Assembly (NCBI GenBank): GCA_900751685.1
Contig: CAADSR010000300.1
Coordinates: forward strand, 1-33,695
From: Clostridia bacterium
GTDB taxonomy: Bacteria; Bacillota; Clostridia; UBA1381
Length of the DNA: 33,695 nt
Direction: 5' to 3'
Each line of letters starts with the position of its first letter. Positions within the stretch are counted from its first letter, which is position 1. Both the position numbers and the translations under genes were made by a program. Shown piece by piece: positions 15,401-23,130 of the stretch. Below the pieces are notes generated by a model, which was not told where the DNA came from, ran no database searches, and saw nothing but the letters and a program-made list of their open reading frames with translations.

Positions 15401-18119
15401 CAGTAGCGGAATTTTTCAAGATCTCTGATTTTTTACGTCCATTGACATAATAAGTATAGTCTACCTTGACACGGTCCGAACCGTCCTCATTCCTGGAGCT
15501 TACCAAAGAGGCGATATTGCCAACAGCGTCGTAGCTTACTTCTTCAGCCAGGATCCAGCTTGCTGTGGCTGTATTGTAAATATAACCTTTCCAATACCTG
15601 CCTAAAGAGTCATAGCAAAACCGCTGTTTGTTTCCATTTTCATCTATTTTAATGATTTCATTCACATTATCCAAATATTCGGTTTGGATGGATGTGCCGT
15701 CCGGATTGTTTTGCTGGATCAACCGCTGTTTTGCATCATATTCATATGTGGTGGTATTACCCTTGGCATCCGTTTGTGAAACCATATTACCAAACAAATT
15801 GTAAGTAGTATTGGTTTGCACCTCTGCCGGGGCATCATTCTCATCAATGATATTATCGCTTTCGTTGGAAACAAGGGAGGATTGGACCCTCAGAGAATGA
15901 GCGGATGGATTTGAAGCCGCATCTGCAGGATCTAGATAAGTATACTGCGTGCGGATATGCGTACTGCTGTCATAAGTTTGGTCTCCAAAGCTATTGTATT
16001 CATACTGCGTATAAGAGACCTGTGATTTTTTTTCAGATTTACCAGACTTATCTACATCATATACGCCTTTCGCTGTAACTGCTTTTCCGTTGTTTGTATA
16101 AGTTATGCGGATATATTGCTCATTGTCATCCTTTTTCATCTCAGTCCGGCTTGGAAGCCCAAACGTGGTGAAACTATAGGTTTCAATATAATCCCCTTTT
16201 TGTTTTTTTGTCATTTGCTGACTTGTATTATACTCATAACAGGTCGTCTCTTCAGTATAGTTTGACGGGGAGGAGGAATTATAATTCCGTACCGTTTGAG
16301 ACGCTATTTTTTGATTCCCCTCCTTGAATTTTACATACTCATAATGAACCGTTGTATAATCTGAGCCAGCACGTGTTTCTTGGGATGTCAATGTATTTTT
16401 GCTGTTATAATGGTCAATGATTGTATACCCATCATTTTGCCGCACTGTAGTAGAGGTATGGCTTTGGCCATTTTCAAGCAGTCCTTCTGTCGGGTTATCA
16501 TAGGAATAGGTATATTGCTCAGACACTGTTCCGTCCGCAGCAATTGTTTTTTTGCTTTTCAATTTGAGACGTTCAAATGTCGTTGAAGTCCTATTTAAAA
16601 ATACATTGGCCTTATCATATTGAAATTGATATTTTGCACCGCTGGACAAACTGACTTCATCCAGAGAATAATATCGCTGTGACTTAGTGATATCACAGTT
16701 ATATGCCTGAGGTGAATCACTTGGATTCTCTTGAAGCCGATATAGGTTTTGATGCTCCTTAGAGGTATATGTCACTTCTTGATCAGGATTCTGACCATAC
16801 CGTACCGTCAGGTGGTTTTTATCATCTGCCGTAAGTAAGTTATTCGGGTCAACCGCATTGTTATTTTCCTTGACAGAAAAATATTCTGCAACGGTCTCGC
16901 CGTTCACCGTCAGTTTTCCAGTTCCTAGTTCTTCGATTTTAGGGAGTTTAATAATCCTGCCATAGGTATCTGTGATTTGCTTTGAACTTTCATCATAGAT
17001 GATTTTGTTCCCAAAACGGTCAATTTCCGCAACCAGATATCCCCGGTAATCAAAATACATATTTTTCCCTTGGTAATCTTCTACATGACGAACATAACGG
17101 AACCCCATTTCCCTTTCATCATAATCATCCATACTATCTTCCGGGAAATCTACAGAGATGGAATAAAGGTCTTCAGTGGCATCCCCATCATCAGAATAGA
17201 TATATCCATTCATTGCCTTGTATACTTCAGTATTATTGTCCCGACGGTATTCTCCACGGTAATTGAAAGATTGACCGTCACGGGTCAAAAAATTTCCATA
17301 TTCTTCATAATAAGTATATCTTGATGTTATATCGCTTACAACACGCCCATTCTTTATCATCATATCCATATCAAAATGCCAGCCATCCTGGAAACGGATA
17401 AAAAATGGCGTTAAATTCCCATAAATTGCTGCATAGGCATGAATGGAATTAAACTCCACTGTATTCGCAGGAACAGTTTTATCCCGTCTGAGTGTAACGC
17501 TGCTGCCGGAAGGCAGGGAATAATATTTAATAAAGCCCTTTGCCTTGATATCCTCAGACAGGTCCCCTTGCAGTTGTGTATAATAAACATCATCCTTAGG
17601 AGCATTGTATTGAATGATTTGATCTCTAAAATTAGAACCTACAAGAAGTTCACCATTTCCATTTTCATACTCTAAAAGCTGCTCTTCATTATCAAAATAA
17701 ATATAGACATAATCAGAAGTACTTCCAATATAGTATTTATAGATTTGTTTTTCAGAAGAAATCCAAGCATTATTTGGGTTCCCTATGCCTACACTGTATA
17801 ATTCATCACGATATTGTATAGAAGTCTGAGTCGAAAGCTTTCGGGTAACAGAAACATCCAGACCGCCTTTTCCGGGAAGATATAGATCTGTTGCCGAATA
17901 TTCAAGGCCTCCGGAAGCTGTATTTACTGTGGATTCTCCCGCCTGCTCCATAGACACCGGCGCAGTTTCCGGATCGGGCATGATACTTTGGTTGTATTGC
18001 AGTAGTTCCATTTGATCAGCATTATAGGAAGTGCTGGCGGCAGAAGCCATACTAGCTCCGGCAATGATGATCGTCAAGATAGATACACTACAAAAAAACA
18101 TCCTTTTTATGCTATTCAT
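12477..18119 (-). CDS. Secreted Rhs/YD-repeat polymorphic toxin with C-terminal M91-like zinc protease domain
   Basis: 1880 residues. The signal peptide is MNSIKRMFFCSVSILTIIIAGASMASA (cut near residue 27). An N-terminal beta-rich region with SGGLEYSATDLYLPGKGGLDVSV follows, then a long array of YD repeats (typical YEYDAKQRL, YTYDKNGNVTRF units) from about residue 440 to 1590, which build the Rhs cage. The core end motif is YLRARYYAPNTGRFISEDP, ending DPSGLA near residue 1657. The remaining 223 residues carry GHELVH (HExxH; His codon at 12789-12791), then EELRTTG and SENSLRQE, the layout of NleD-type M91 metalloproteases. Start choice: AAGGAGG is 8 nt before ATG 18119; GTG 18128 lies too close. 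Its start overlaps the upstream stop by 8 nt (ATGAATAG). The tail is more AT-rich than the cage: 12901-12960 has 14 G/C of 60, 13561-13620 has 28. Confidence 0.9.
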   Translation of the reverse strand: MNSIKRMFFCSVSILTIIIAGASMASAASTSYNADQMELLQYNQSIMPDPETAPVSMEQAGESTVNTASGGLEYSATDLYLPGKGGLDVSVTRKLSTQTSIQYRDELYSVGIGNPNNAWISSEKQIYKYYIGSTSDYVYIYFDNEEQLLEYENGNGELLVGSNFRDQIIQYNAPKDDVYYTQLQGDLSEDIKAKGFIKYYSLPSGSSVTLRRDKTVPANTVEFNSIHAYAAIYGNLTPFFIRFQDGWHFDMDMMIKNGRVVSDITSRYTYYEEYGNFLTRDGQSFNYRGEYRRDNNTEVYKAMNGYIYSDDGDATEDLYSISVDFPEDSMDDYDEREMGFRYVRHVEDYQGKNMYFDYRGYLVAEIDRFGNKIIYDESSKQITDTYGRIIKLPKIEELGTGKLTVNGETVAEYFSVKENNNAVDPNNLLTADDKNHLTVRYGQNPDQEVTYTSKEHQNLYRLQENPSDSPQAYNCDITKSQRYYSLDEVSLSSGAKYQFQYDKANVFLNRTSTTFERLKLKSKKTIAADGTVSEQYTYSYDNPTEGLLENGQSHTSTTVRQNDGYTIIDHYNSKNTLTSQETRAGSDYTTVHYEYVKFKEGNQKIASQTVRNYNSSSPSNYTEETTCYEYNTSQQMTKKQKGDYIETYSFTTFGLPSRTEMKKDDNEQYIRITYTNNGKAVTAKGVYDVDKSGKSEKKSQVSYTQYEYNSFGDQTYDSSTHIRTQYTYLDPADAASNPSAHSLRVQSSLVSNESDNIIDENDAPAEVQTNTTYNLFGNMVSQTDAKGNTTTYEYDAKQRLIQQNNPDGTSIQTEYLDNVNEIIKIDENGNKQRFCYDSLGRYWKGYIYNTATASWILAEEVSYDAVGNIASLVSSRNEDGSDRVKVDYTYYVNGRKKSEILKNSATGEELSRYESGPYSYQMNGTKGITSFSEFYRNNNSDYTEVIKDYDLFGNLVEEKMRGYANRAFEDYRTQRYTYDYQGNMLTVQDANSIAAGSTLPYTIKYEYNALGQIKKATDALGNTAENTYNTSTGLLSEKIDFNKNKTRYLYNAFNQVRQTIMPNGGITKSYYDVNGNQAKVESLREKSGTTELYDTVHYQYDNRNRLCAVINHDGTSDSVTQYAYDPAGNQTKLVTGLTQVQDLNQLSGNDYALTQYEYNHLNQCIKLTDPAGNSELYTYDLFGNILEKTDKNGDVKTYTYTPHGLLKSVAAAKGEDITNISFTYDKFGNRTSMTDETGTTTYEYSISQQLQKETKNGLVKDYTYDKNGNVTRFFIKDAGKTTLDQTYIYDVNNRMTSMTGDNITSSLTYDANGNVTAVTRGGINTNYTYNEINALSNVVTKKDSTVYQNDTYTYYLNGNKKTATDTNNTTTYQYDGIGRLTKEAVSGSYTATYSYDTYGNRLKKTVSDGVNSYQTAYTYNKNNQLLEEAKTANGTTDINRYFYDNNGNQTYANKEQLMLPAQVDFRVQIRKSGDASSYEYDGLNRLTKADINGKISTYTYNGDNLRQSKTVDRVTTSHIYNGMDIVQEKDQQGAVMASYYRAGSQIISSNTGGSSHYYIYNGQGNVTNLLDSNGAVEASYDFDAFGNQLTPSPQVYNPFRYNGEYTDEETGYTYLRARYYAPNTGRFISEDPIRSGSNWYIYCYNSPITFVDPSGLAFTLPNYKASGDDRLQALQALTDDTLDYDVTTGLVIITNQVSDPTRKNGTNLVRELIADPILCTIDYTTDNNSYMMPSYDSNGKLTSAEILYNPNVNFDVLVKTDSGNQMVPETNFIVMGHELVHFYNRLQGNDDNMPDPNGDFTDPNNKLTYKGGTYYVQDEKGVWQTKVNKIEELRTTGITSYRFWTDSNGVQQVNSVSPGKYSENSLRQEQLVPMPIRVQY

Positions 18120-19179
18120 GAACCTCACCTCCTTGGCTCATCTCATCATACCAGCAATTAAATAAATCGTGCATCTGGAGGATTTCTTCAATTGAAATCT
18201 CTTCTGTTTTTTGATTGATTTCAATTGCTCTTTCGATTTCTTTTTCTGTATAATGCTGGGAAATTAAATTTTCAATTTCTTTTTCTGTCAATACATTATT
18301 AAATTTGATTTTCAAATTTTCTAAATATTCAGGGGTATCTGTAATATTTAACCCCTTTTGTTGCAAATAATCATTCACTTTTTCAATTTTAGGCATAATG
18401 ATATTTTTCGTTGTAGTTTGTGGATCTTGTTTATAGTCTTCATACACTTGTTCGGGCGGCAAAGCCGATTGTTTGGATAAGCGGATGCACTGAAGCACGG
18501 TAGACCCATTGGTTTCTTCTGAAATAAATGCTAAGTCTTGTTGCTGGTACTGCTGGCTGATCACTTCCCCCCATGGTATACCTGATGCGATTTGATCTAA
18601 AAGCTGGCCAGGGGACTGCCCTTGTTTGCGTGCAACCACATTTGCGGTACGGATATCATCCATATTTAATCCAAGATCAAGATAGCCTTTGATTTCATGC
18701 ATTTCTAACGCATTATCTTGCTGTCCTGCACAGAAATTAAATGCATCCTCCACCCAGTACCTTCCATAAAAGTTCACTTTCTCTCCAATTTCATACATTT
18801 TTTCTGCATAAGAAGTTGATGCATTACTATCCTGTAAAAATGTGTAAATATCAATTAATTTCGATAAGTCTGCCCCATGCTCAACAAGCTCCATGATGTT
18901 GTTAATATCTTCACTATTGAGCTGGTACAACACGATCATCCGGGAGTATTTCTCCATTAACTTTTCCACTTCATCCGGAGCAAGTGTTTGCTGTAATACC
19001 TGCTCCAAATTTTTTTGTTCAACATAACGCTCAATTTTTTTCTCATCTGACATTACAATATTTACTTTCCAATCTATTTGGTTCATTTGTTCAAATAGAT
19101 TGTTGTTTCCCGCGGCACTAGCTGTACAGCCTAATAATGTGGCAACAGCAACAAAAACCGCGCAAAGTCTTTTTTTCAT
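18112..19179 (-). CDS. Exported all-helical protein, partner gene of the Rhs toxin
   Basis: 355 residues, family not recognised. The N-terminus MKKRLCAVFVAVATLLGCTASAAG is an export signal. TLLGC fits a lipobox (lipidated Cys 18), while ASA-A fits ordinary signal peptidase cleavage, so membrane-lipidated versus released is open. The rest is predicted almost entirely helical and rich in E, Q and K, with repeated short helix-turn units such as LAPDEVEKLMEKYSRMIVLY, LNSEDINNIMELVEHGADLSKL, LNMDDIRTANVVARKQGQSPGQLLDQI and LTEKEIENLISQHYTEKEIERAI. ATG 19179 follows ACAGGAGGGG. It overlaps the Rhs start by 8 nt, implying coupled translation and a joint role, perhaps as a chaperone, adaptor or surface anchor for Rhs export; that is inference. 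Confidence 0.75.
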   Translation of the reverse strand: MKKRLCAVFVAVATLLGCTASAAGNNNLFEQMNQIDWKVNIVMSDEKKIERYVEQKNLEQVLQQTLAPDEVEKLMEKYSRMIVLYQLNSEDINNIMELVEHGADLSKLIDIYTFLQDSNASTSYAEKMYEIGEKVNFYGRYWVEDAFNFCAGQQDNALEMHEIKGYLDLGLNMDDIRTANVVARKQGQSPGQLLDQIASGIPWGEVISQQYQQQDLAFISEETNGSTVLQCIRLSKQSALPPEQVYEDYKQDPQTTTKNIIMPKIEKVNDYLQQKGLNITDTPEYLENLKIKFNNVLTEKEIENLISQHYTEKEIERAIEINQKTEEISIEEILQMHDLFNCWYDEMSQGGEVHE

Positions 19180-19798
19180 TGGTATATTCCCCTCCTGTTT
19201 TAATTTTTTTAATATATTTGTATTTTATAGAATATTCACTCCTTTTCTAAGAATTTATGTAAAATTAATACAAATATATAAATAATACTATCATAAATTG
19301 TATAATTTGTCTATTTTATAAATTAAATAAATTTTTTTAAATTTATTTGTATATTAGTAACAATATTATAACTTATTATTCTTTTTAGGTTACATATTAA
19401 AATAAAACCAAAAACTCCATCTATTACTGTGCAATTGTAAATAAATTTATTTTTGAGCTCGCTAATCCTTTCCTAAAAGTCTCAAATATAGATCTTGATA
19501 GAATTATTTTCAATATGCCATCAATAACAATAATATAATATTTAAAATTTCAAGATATAAGAAATTTTTATGCTATGTCTAAAAACACTGCTCAAAAAAT
19601 TAATTAAAAATTACTTTTTTGAATATGCAGACGTTTTATCTGTACACTAAAATAAGGGATGAAAAAATCTCATCCCTCACAAAAAACAAATACTTCGTAC
19701 CATGCTCTATTTAATTGTTCATTTTACACGGACTATGTATCTTTTCTTTTAAGAGTTTTCATCAAAACAATTTAAGTAAATTTGAATATCCTCTTTAT
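19180..19798. other. AT-rich intergenic region upstream of the Rhs operon
   Basis: No gene is visible. It should contain the promoter of the helical-protein/Rhs/SLH unit. The best minus-strand match I find is TTAGAA, a 17-bp spacer and TAAAAT (19222-19250), which is weak. A short hairpin at 19655-19677 may terminate the ParA remnant. Confidence 0.5.
19650..19677 (-). terminator. Possible weak terminator after the ParA remnant
   Basis: A 7-bp stem AGGGATG (19655-19661) with CATCCCT (19671-19677) and a 9-nt loop, followed by TTATTTTA on the minus strand. Short stem, modest support. Confidence 0.35.
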
Positions 19799-19814
19799 TT
19801 ATTTCAATAACAAA

Positions 19815-20105
19815 TCAATTAATTCTTTTAGAGGAGTTATTGCTTGGTAAGATATCAAAATCCTCTCTATATATAATTGTTAAGTTTTGTAACACAAATG
19901 TGCCATCTATGTCGGCTTGCATGGCCTCCAAAATGGTATTGATATCACTGTTATTGATTCCACAGCCAATCGTTGCATTGCCTTGTGGGTCTAGGTCAAC
20001 GAGTAATACCTTTTTCCCCTGCTCTGCCAAGGCGTCACAAACATTGATTGCAGTCGTTGTCTTTCCAACGCCGCCTTTTTGTGTAGATATTGCTATTGTT
20101 TTCAT
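19815..20105 (-). pseudogene. Truncated ParA/Soj-family partition ATPase
   Basis: The first 96 residues of a ParA-type ATPase, a family usually about 250-270 long. It keeps the deviant Walker A KGGVGKTTT, the switch-type DLDPQGNAT and the typical start MKTIAISTQ. It stops after DILPSN, where full-length relatives continue with the rest of the fold including Walker B. Another frame across the break reads AITPLKELIDLLLK to a TAA at 19799-19801, suggesting a frameshift or a deletion joined to the end of another gene. GGAGG (20115-20119) serves either ATG 20108 or ATG 20105; the latter matches the family start. It is adjacent to the tRNA, where ICE and plasmid-derived elements often carry partition genes. 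Not expected to be active. Confidence 0.8.
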
Positions 20106-20138
20106 CATAGCCATCCTCCAGATCAATATCTTTGTAAT

Positions 20139-20189
20139 AAAAAAGGGAGTAATTGTAGTTCGGAACTATCCAAATCTACAATTACTCCC
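20139..20189 (-). terminator. Hairpin between tRNA-Leu and the parA remnant
   Basis: A perfect 14-bp stem, GGGAGTAATTGTAG (20145-20158) with CTACAATTACTCCC (20176-20189), and a 17-nt loop. On the minus strand TTTTTTATTAC follows. It can act as a terminator or attenuator before the parA ribosome binding site, or mark the island end, since it lies about 22 bp inside the att-like repeat. Confidence 0.65.
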
Positions 20190-20210
20190 TTAGTAAATTA
20201 ACTTTTAAAT

Positions 20211-20259
20211 AAAAAATGACCTACATAAACCATTTTATGTAGGTCATTTGGTGCCGATG
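20211..20259 (-). repeat. Probable attachment-site copy within and after tRNA-Leu
   Basis: The partner of the repeat at 7571-7619: the last 11 nt of the tRNA plus the downstream terminator. Here it is joined to the complete tRNA gene, as expected for the end where integration rebuilds the tRNA. Confidence 0.7.
20213..20246 (-). terminator. Terminator of tRNA-Leu
   Basis: ATGACCTACATAAA pairs with TTTATGTAGGTCAT around a short loop, followed by TTTTTTA on the minus strand. It begins directly after the encoded CCA end. Confidence 0.85.
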
Positions 20260-20337
20260 GCCGGGGTCGAACCGGCACGGGAATTTCTTCCCACGGGATT
20301 TTAAGTCCCGGGCGTCTGCCAATTCCGCCACATCGGC
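20249..20337 (-). tRNA. tRNA-Leu (anticodon UAA)
   Basis: 89 nt on the minus strand with encoded CCA. The acceptor 5' strand GCCGATG pairs with CATCGGC, with discriminator A. The D-arm contains the GGCGGAATTGGCAGACGCC region. The anticodon stem CGGGA/TCCCG encloses loop CTTAAAA, giving anticodon TAA. A long class II variable arm (GTGGGAAGAAATTCCCG region) and T-arm GCCGG-TTCGACC-CCGGC complete it. Its 3' end is the inferred integration target of the island to its left on the map. Confidence 0.97.
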
Positions 20338-20357
20338 ACGCGTTTCACAACGAATTA

Positions 20358-20386
20358 ATTATAGCACGCCTTCCAAAAGAAGTCAA
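20358..20386 (-). promoter_or_regulatory. Promoter of tRNA-Leu
   Basis: On the minus strand: TTGACT (20381-20386), 17-bp spacer, TATAAT (20358-20363). It lies 20 bp before the tRNA 5' end and is almost full consensus. Confidence 0.85.
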
Positions 20387-20417
20387 TACATTTCAATAAA
20401 AAATTTGTTCTCCCCCG

Positions 20418-20708
20418 TTATTTTTTATTTTTATCCTTCTTTGGAAGGTGTCTTATTTCCCCGTTCAAAAAATGTAACAGCACCTCATGTTCCATCATTT
20501 TACTGCGTACATCCTTTGTGATATTCTCATTCTTCCTTATTTTCCGTGACAGGTTGGTATGCTCCTCTGTAATCATTTGAATATTCCGGTTCGTGACATT
20601 TGTAAGCGCCCATTCAATGCCATCTACTTTTTCCTTTAGATGGCTTATATCCTGGTTCATTTGTTCTATGCTTTTCATTATTGCTGTCAGCATTTCACGG
20701 TCTGTCAA
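20418..20708 (-). CDS. Small coiled-coil protein of unknown function
   Basis: 96 residues, highly charged and helical: IMKSIEQMNQDISHLKEKVDG with heptad-like spacing, a long central helix, and a lysine-rich tail KKDKNKK. No export signal or membrane segment. The start appears to be TTG 20708, placed 8 nt after GAAGGGG; the first in-frame ATG (residue 6) has no ribosome binding site. It lies 25 bp behind murG on the same strand, so it may be the last cistron of the dcw transcript. Function not recognised. Confidence 0.65.
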   Translation of the reverse strand: MTDREMLTAIMKSIEQMNQDISHLKEKVDGIEWALTNVTNRNIQMITEEHTNLSRKIRKNENITKDVRSKMMEHEVLLHFLNGEIRHLPKKDKNKK

Positions 20709-20733
20709 GGTTACCGCCCCTTCCCTCTGCTAC

Positions 20734-21849
20734 TCAGTTATTATTCTTTTTTAGGGCCATATTCTCCATTAATCCATAAATTTGTTCCAATGCATCAGTT
20801 TTTGCAAGCTGCTTCAATTCTGCGGCCATATCCGCCAATGCTTTTTTATTTTCAATCATCCCTACCATTTTATGATATAATCCTTCCGGGGAAAGCTCTG
20901 CCTCTGTTATCACAGCAGCTGCCCCTCTTTGTTCAAATTCCCGCGCATTTTGTTCCTGATGGTTACGCACTACATTAGGAGACGGGATCAAAATAGACGG
21001 CTTACGCAATGCTGCGATCTCACTTACTGTAATCGCTCCTGAACGTGCAATAACCAAATCTGCCGCTGCCATCGCCAGATGCATATCATTGATATAGGGT
21101 ACGATTTTAATGTCCTCTGGGAGCTTTATCCCCTTGTCCTGCACCTGCTCCATAATCCGTTCATAGTTCCGGTCTCCGGTACCAAAAAGCAGCTGGATCT
21201 TTTTATCTTCGATCAGCTGTCCCAACATCCCGACCACTGTATCGTTGATTCTGTCTGCCCCCAGGCTGCCGCCAAAAATAAGGACAAACGGCTTTTCTGA
21301 AAGCCCTAATGCAGAACGTGCACTTCCATACCGCGCAGCCAGGATCTCACTCCGGATAGGGTTCCCCGTTACTACACATTTTTCCCGCTGCTTCATATGG
21401 TTGATCGTCTCTTCAAAGCTGACGGCCACATAATCCACATATTTTTCTGCCCCTTTTACAGTAAGGCCAGGATATACGTTCTGTTCATGAATCAAGGCAG
21501 GGATCCCTTCTTTTTTTGCTGCAATAGCTACAGGGCCGCTTACATATCCCCCTGTACAAACAACACAATCCGGCTGGAACGCTTTGAGGATCTTCCGGCA
21601 ATCTTTTTGGGCACGCATCAATTTACGGACAACTTCAATGTTTTTAAGCATATTTTTACGGCTAAAGCCTTGAATATCTATAAATTCCAACGGGTAGCCA
21701 GCTGCGGGGACCAGTTTTTTCTCAAGGCCCCCCTGGGTGCCAACAAACAACGCTTCAAAATCCGGGTCCTTTGTTTTTGCATAATTTGCAATGGAAATTG
21801 CCGGATTAATATGTCCTCCTGTCCCTCCGCCTGCAAATAAAACTTTCAT
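20734..21849 (-). CDS. murG: UDP-N-acetylglucosamine--lipid I transferase MurG
   Basis: 371 residues. A GT-B glycosyltransferase that adds GlcNAc from UDP-GlcNAc to lipid I on the inner face of the membrane, forming lipid II. Visible are the N-terminal FAGGGTGGHINPA loop, CTGGYVSGP, the LIHEQNVYPG motif, GNPIR, the nucleotide-binding FGGSLGA, and the C-terminal DLVIARSGAITVSEIAALRKP with PSPNVVRNHQEQNA. Length matches the family. ATG 21849 follows AAAGGA by 9 nt. It is 20 bp behind ftsW. Confidence 0.97.
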   Translation of the reverse strand: MKVLFAGGGTGGHINPAISIANYAKTKDPDFEALFVGTQGGLEKKLVPAAGYPLEFIDIQGFSRKNMLKNIEVVRKLMRAQKDCRKILKAFQPDCVVCTGGYVSGPVAIAAKKEGIPALIHEQNVYPGLTVKGAEKYVDYVAVSFEETINHMKQREKCVVTGNPIRSEILAARYGSARSALGLSEKPFVLIFGGSLGADRINDTVVGMLGQLIEDKKIQLLFGTGDRNYERIMEQVQDKGIKLPEDIKIVPYINDMHLAMAAADLVIARSGAITVSEIAALRKPSILIPSPNVVRNHQEQNAREFEQRGAAAVITEAELSPEGLYHKMVGMIENKKALADMAAELKQLAKTDALEQIYGLMENMALKKNNN

Positions 21850-21869
21850 ATCTTCTGTCCTTTCTGACG

Positions 21870-23108
21870 TTAAAGTGTTTTTTTCATAGAATACCTGGAT
21901 ATATTCAAAACGATCCCCATTTCAATTAAAAGGGCAATGATCGCCGTACCTCCATAGCTGAAAAATGGAAGTGCCACGCCGGTGTTTGGCACACTGGATG
22001 TCGCTACAGCAATATTCAATGCGGTCTGAATCACGACCTGTGCCATGATCCCAATCACAACAAGGGTACTATAAGTATCCGGCGCATTCAGTGCGATACG
22101 GATCCCGCGAATAACCAAAAGCGCAAACAGCGCAATAATCAAAACAGCGCCAATAAGTCCCAGTTCTTCACATACGATAGCAAAAATAAAGTCATTGTAT
22201 GGCTCCGGAAGATAAGAATACTTCTGAACGCTCTGTCCTAATCCCAAACCGAAAATACCGCCCGATCCAATGGCATATAACCCTTGTGCCACCTGGTAGC
22301 CAGTATCACGGATATCGGCAAACGGGTTCAAAAAGCTGATAATACGTTCCCATCTTACCGGGCTGAACGCGTAAACTGCCGCAACACCCGCAGGCAGCCC
22401 AATAGCGCCTGCAATGGCAAAAGGCTTTACCTTTGCGCCGCCTGCGATCATAACGGTCACTGCGATCCCTGTGATCACAATAGCGCCGCTCAAGTGGGTC
22501 TCTCCCAGCATTAGGGCATCTACGATCAAAATCCAGATCAAAAAGGGCCAGATCCCTTTTTTGGTATCAAACCGGTTTACTTCATAAACCTTTTGGTCGA
22601 TCAGTAATGCAAAAAACATACCGATCGCTAGCTTCATAAATTCCGAAGGCTGTAGGTTTGTTCCCGGGAACGGCAGCCACCGTCTGGAACCATTTAACTT
22701 GATCCCGATTCCCGGGACCAGTACAAGAGCCAGTAAAATCGTACAGACGATCATAAATGCAGGCACATATTTTTTATACTTACGGTAATCCACGCGGGAT
22801 ACTACATACATCCCCACCAGGCCCACAATAACGCATCCAAATTGGCGTTTGAAAAAATAATAGGAATCACCGAATTTGACATTTGCCGTAGGCGCGGAGG
22901 CGGATAGCAGCATGATCAGGCCAGTACACACCATCAGTATGACCATAAATAAAAAGGTATAATCAAGATCCGGCAGCCTCCGCTGGCGCGGCTCCGCTGG
23001 CAGCTGCTTTTTTGAGGTTTTTAGATTCTTATTGGTCGTTACGGGACGGTTTGGTTCTTTGCGCACCGCCGGTTTTGTTTCTCTTGGACGTCTTATAGCT
23101 TGTGCCAT
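21870..23108 (-). CDS. ftsW: FtsW/RodA/SpoVE-family septal peptidoglycan glycosyltransferase
   Basis: 412 residues. A SEDS polymerase that uses lipid II to build glycan strands with a partner class B PBP. A basic cytoplasmic N-tail of about 45 residues precedes some 9-10 membrane helices. Family signatures include the GSRRWLPFPG-NLQPSEFMKLA segment, a periplasmic loop with YNDFIFAIVCEELGLIG, and the C-terminal VALPFFSYGGTAIIALL. ATG 23108 follows AAAGAGGTGA. Its place between mraY and murG, downstream of the PASTA PBP, argues for the division enzyme; SpoVE cannot be excluded on sequence alone. Confidence 0.93.
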   Translation of the reverse strand: MAQAIRRPRETKPAVRKEPNRPVTTNKNLKTSKKQLPAEPRQRRLPDLDYTFLFMVILMVCTGLIMLLSASAPTANVKFGDSYYFFKRQFGCVIVGLVGMYVVSRVDYRKYKKYVPAFMIVCTILLALVLVPGIGIKLNGSRRWLPFPGTNLQPSEFMKLAIGMFFALLIDQKVYEVNRFDTKKGIWPFLIWILIVDALMLGETHLSGAIVITGIAVTVMIAGGAKVKPFAIAGAIGLPAGVAAVYAFSPVRWERIISFLNPFADIRDTGYQVAQGLYAIGSGGIFGLGLGQSVQKYSYLPEPYNDFIFAIVCEELGLIGAVLIIALFALLVIRGIRIALNAPDTYSTLVVIGIMAQVVIQTALNIAVATSSVPNTGVALPFFSYGGTAIIALLIEMGIVLNISRYSMKKTL

Positions 23109-23130
23109 AAATCAAGTTCACCTCTTTATT

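Noticed and set aside
12540..18000. DNA-level tandem repeats or a CRISPR-like array in the Rhs region
   Set aside because: The periodicity comes from degenerate YD-repeat codons; there are no identical repeats with uniform spacers.
12477..18128. GTG 18128 as the start of the Rhs gene
   Set aside because: The GTG overlaps the Shine-Dalgarno sequence itself; ATG 18119 has correct 8-nt spacing.
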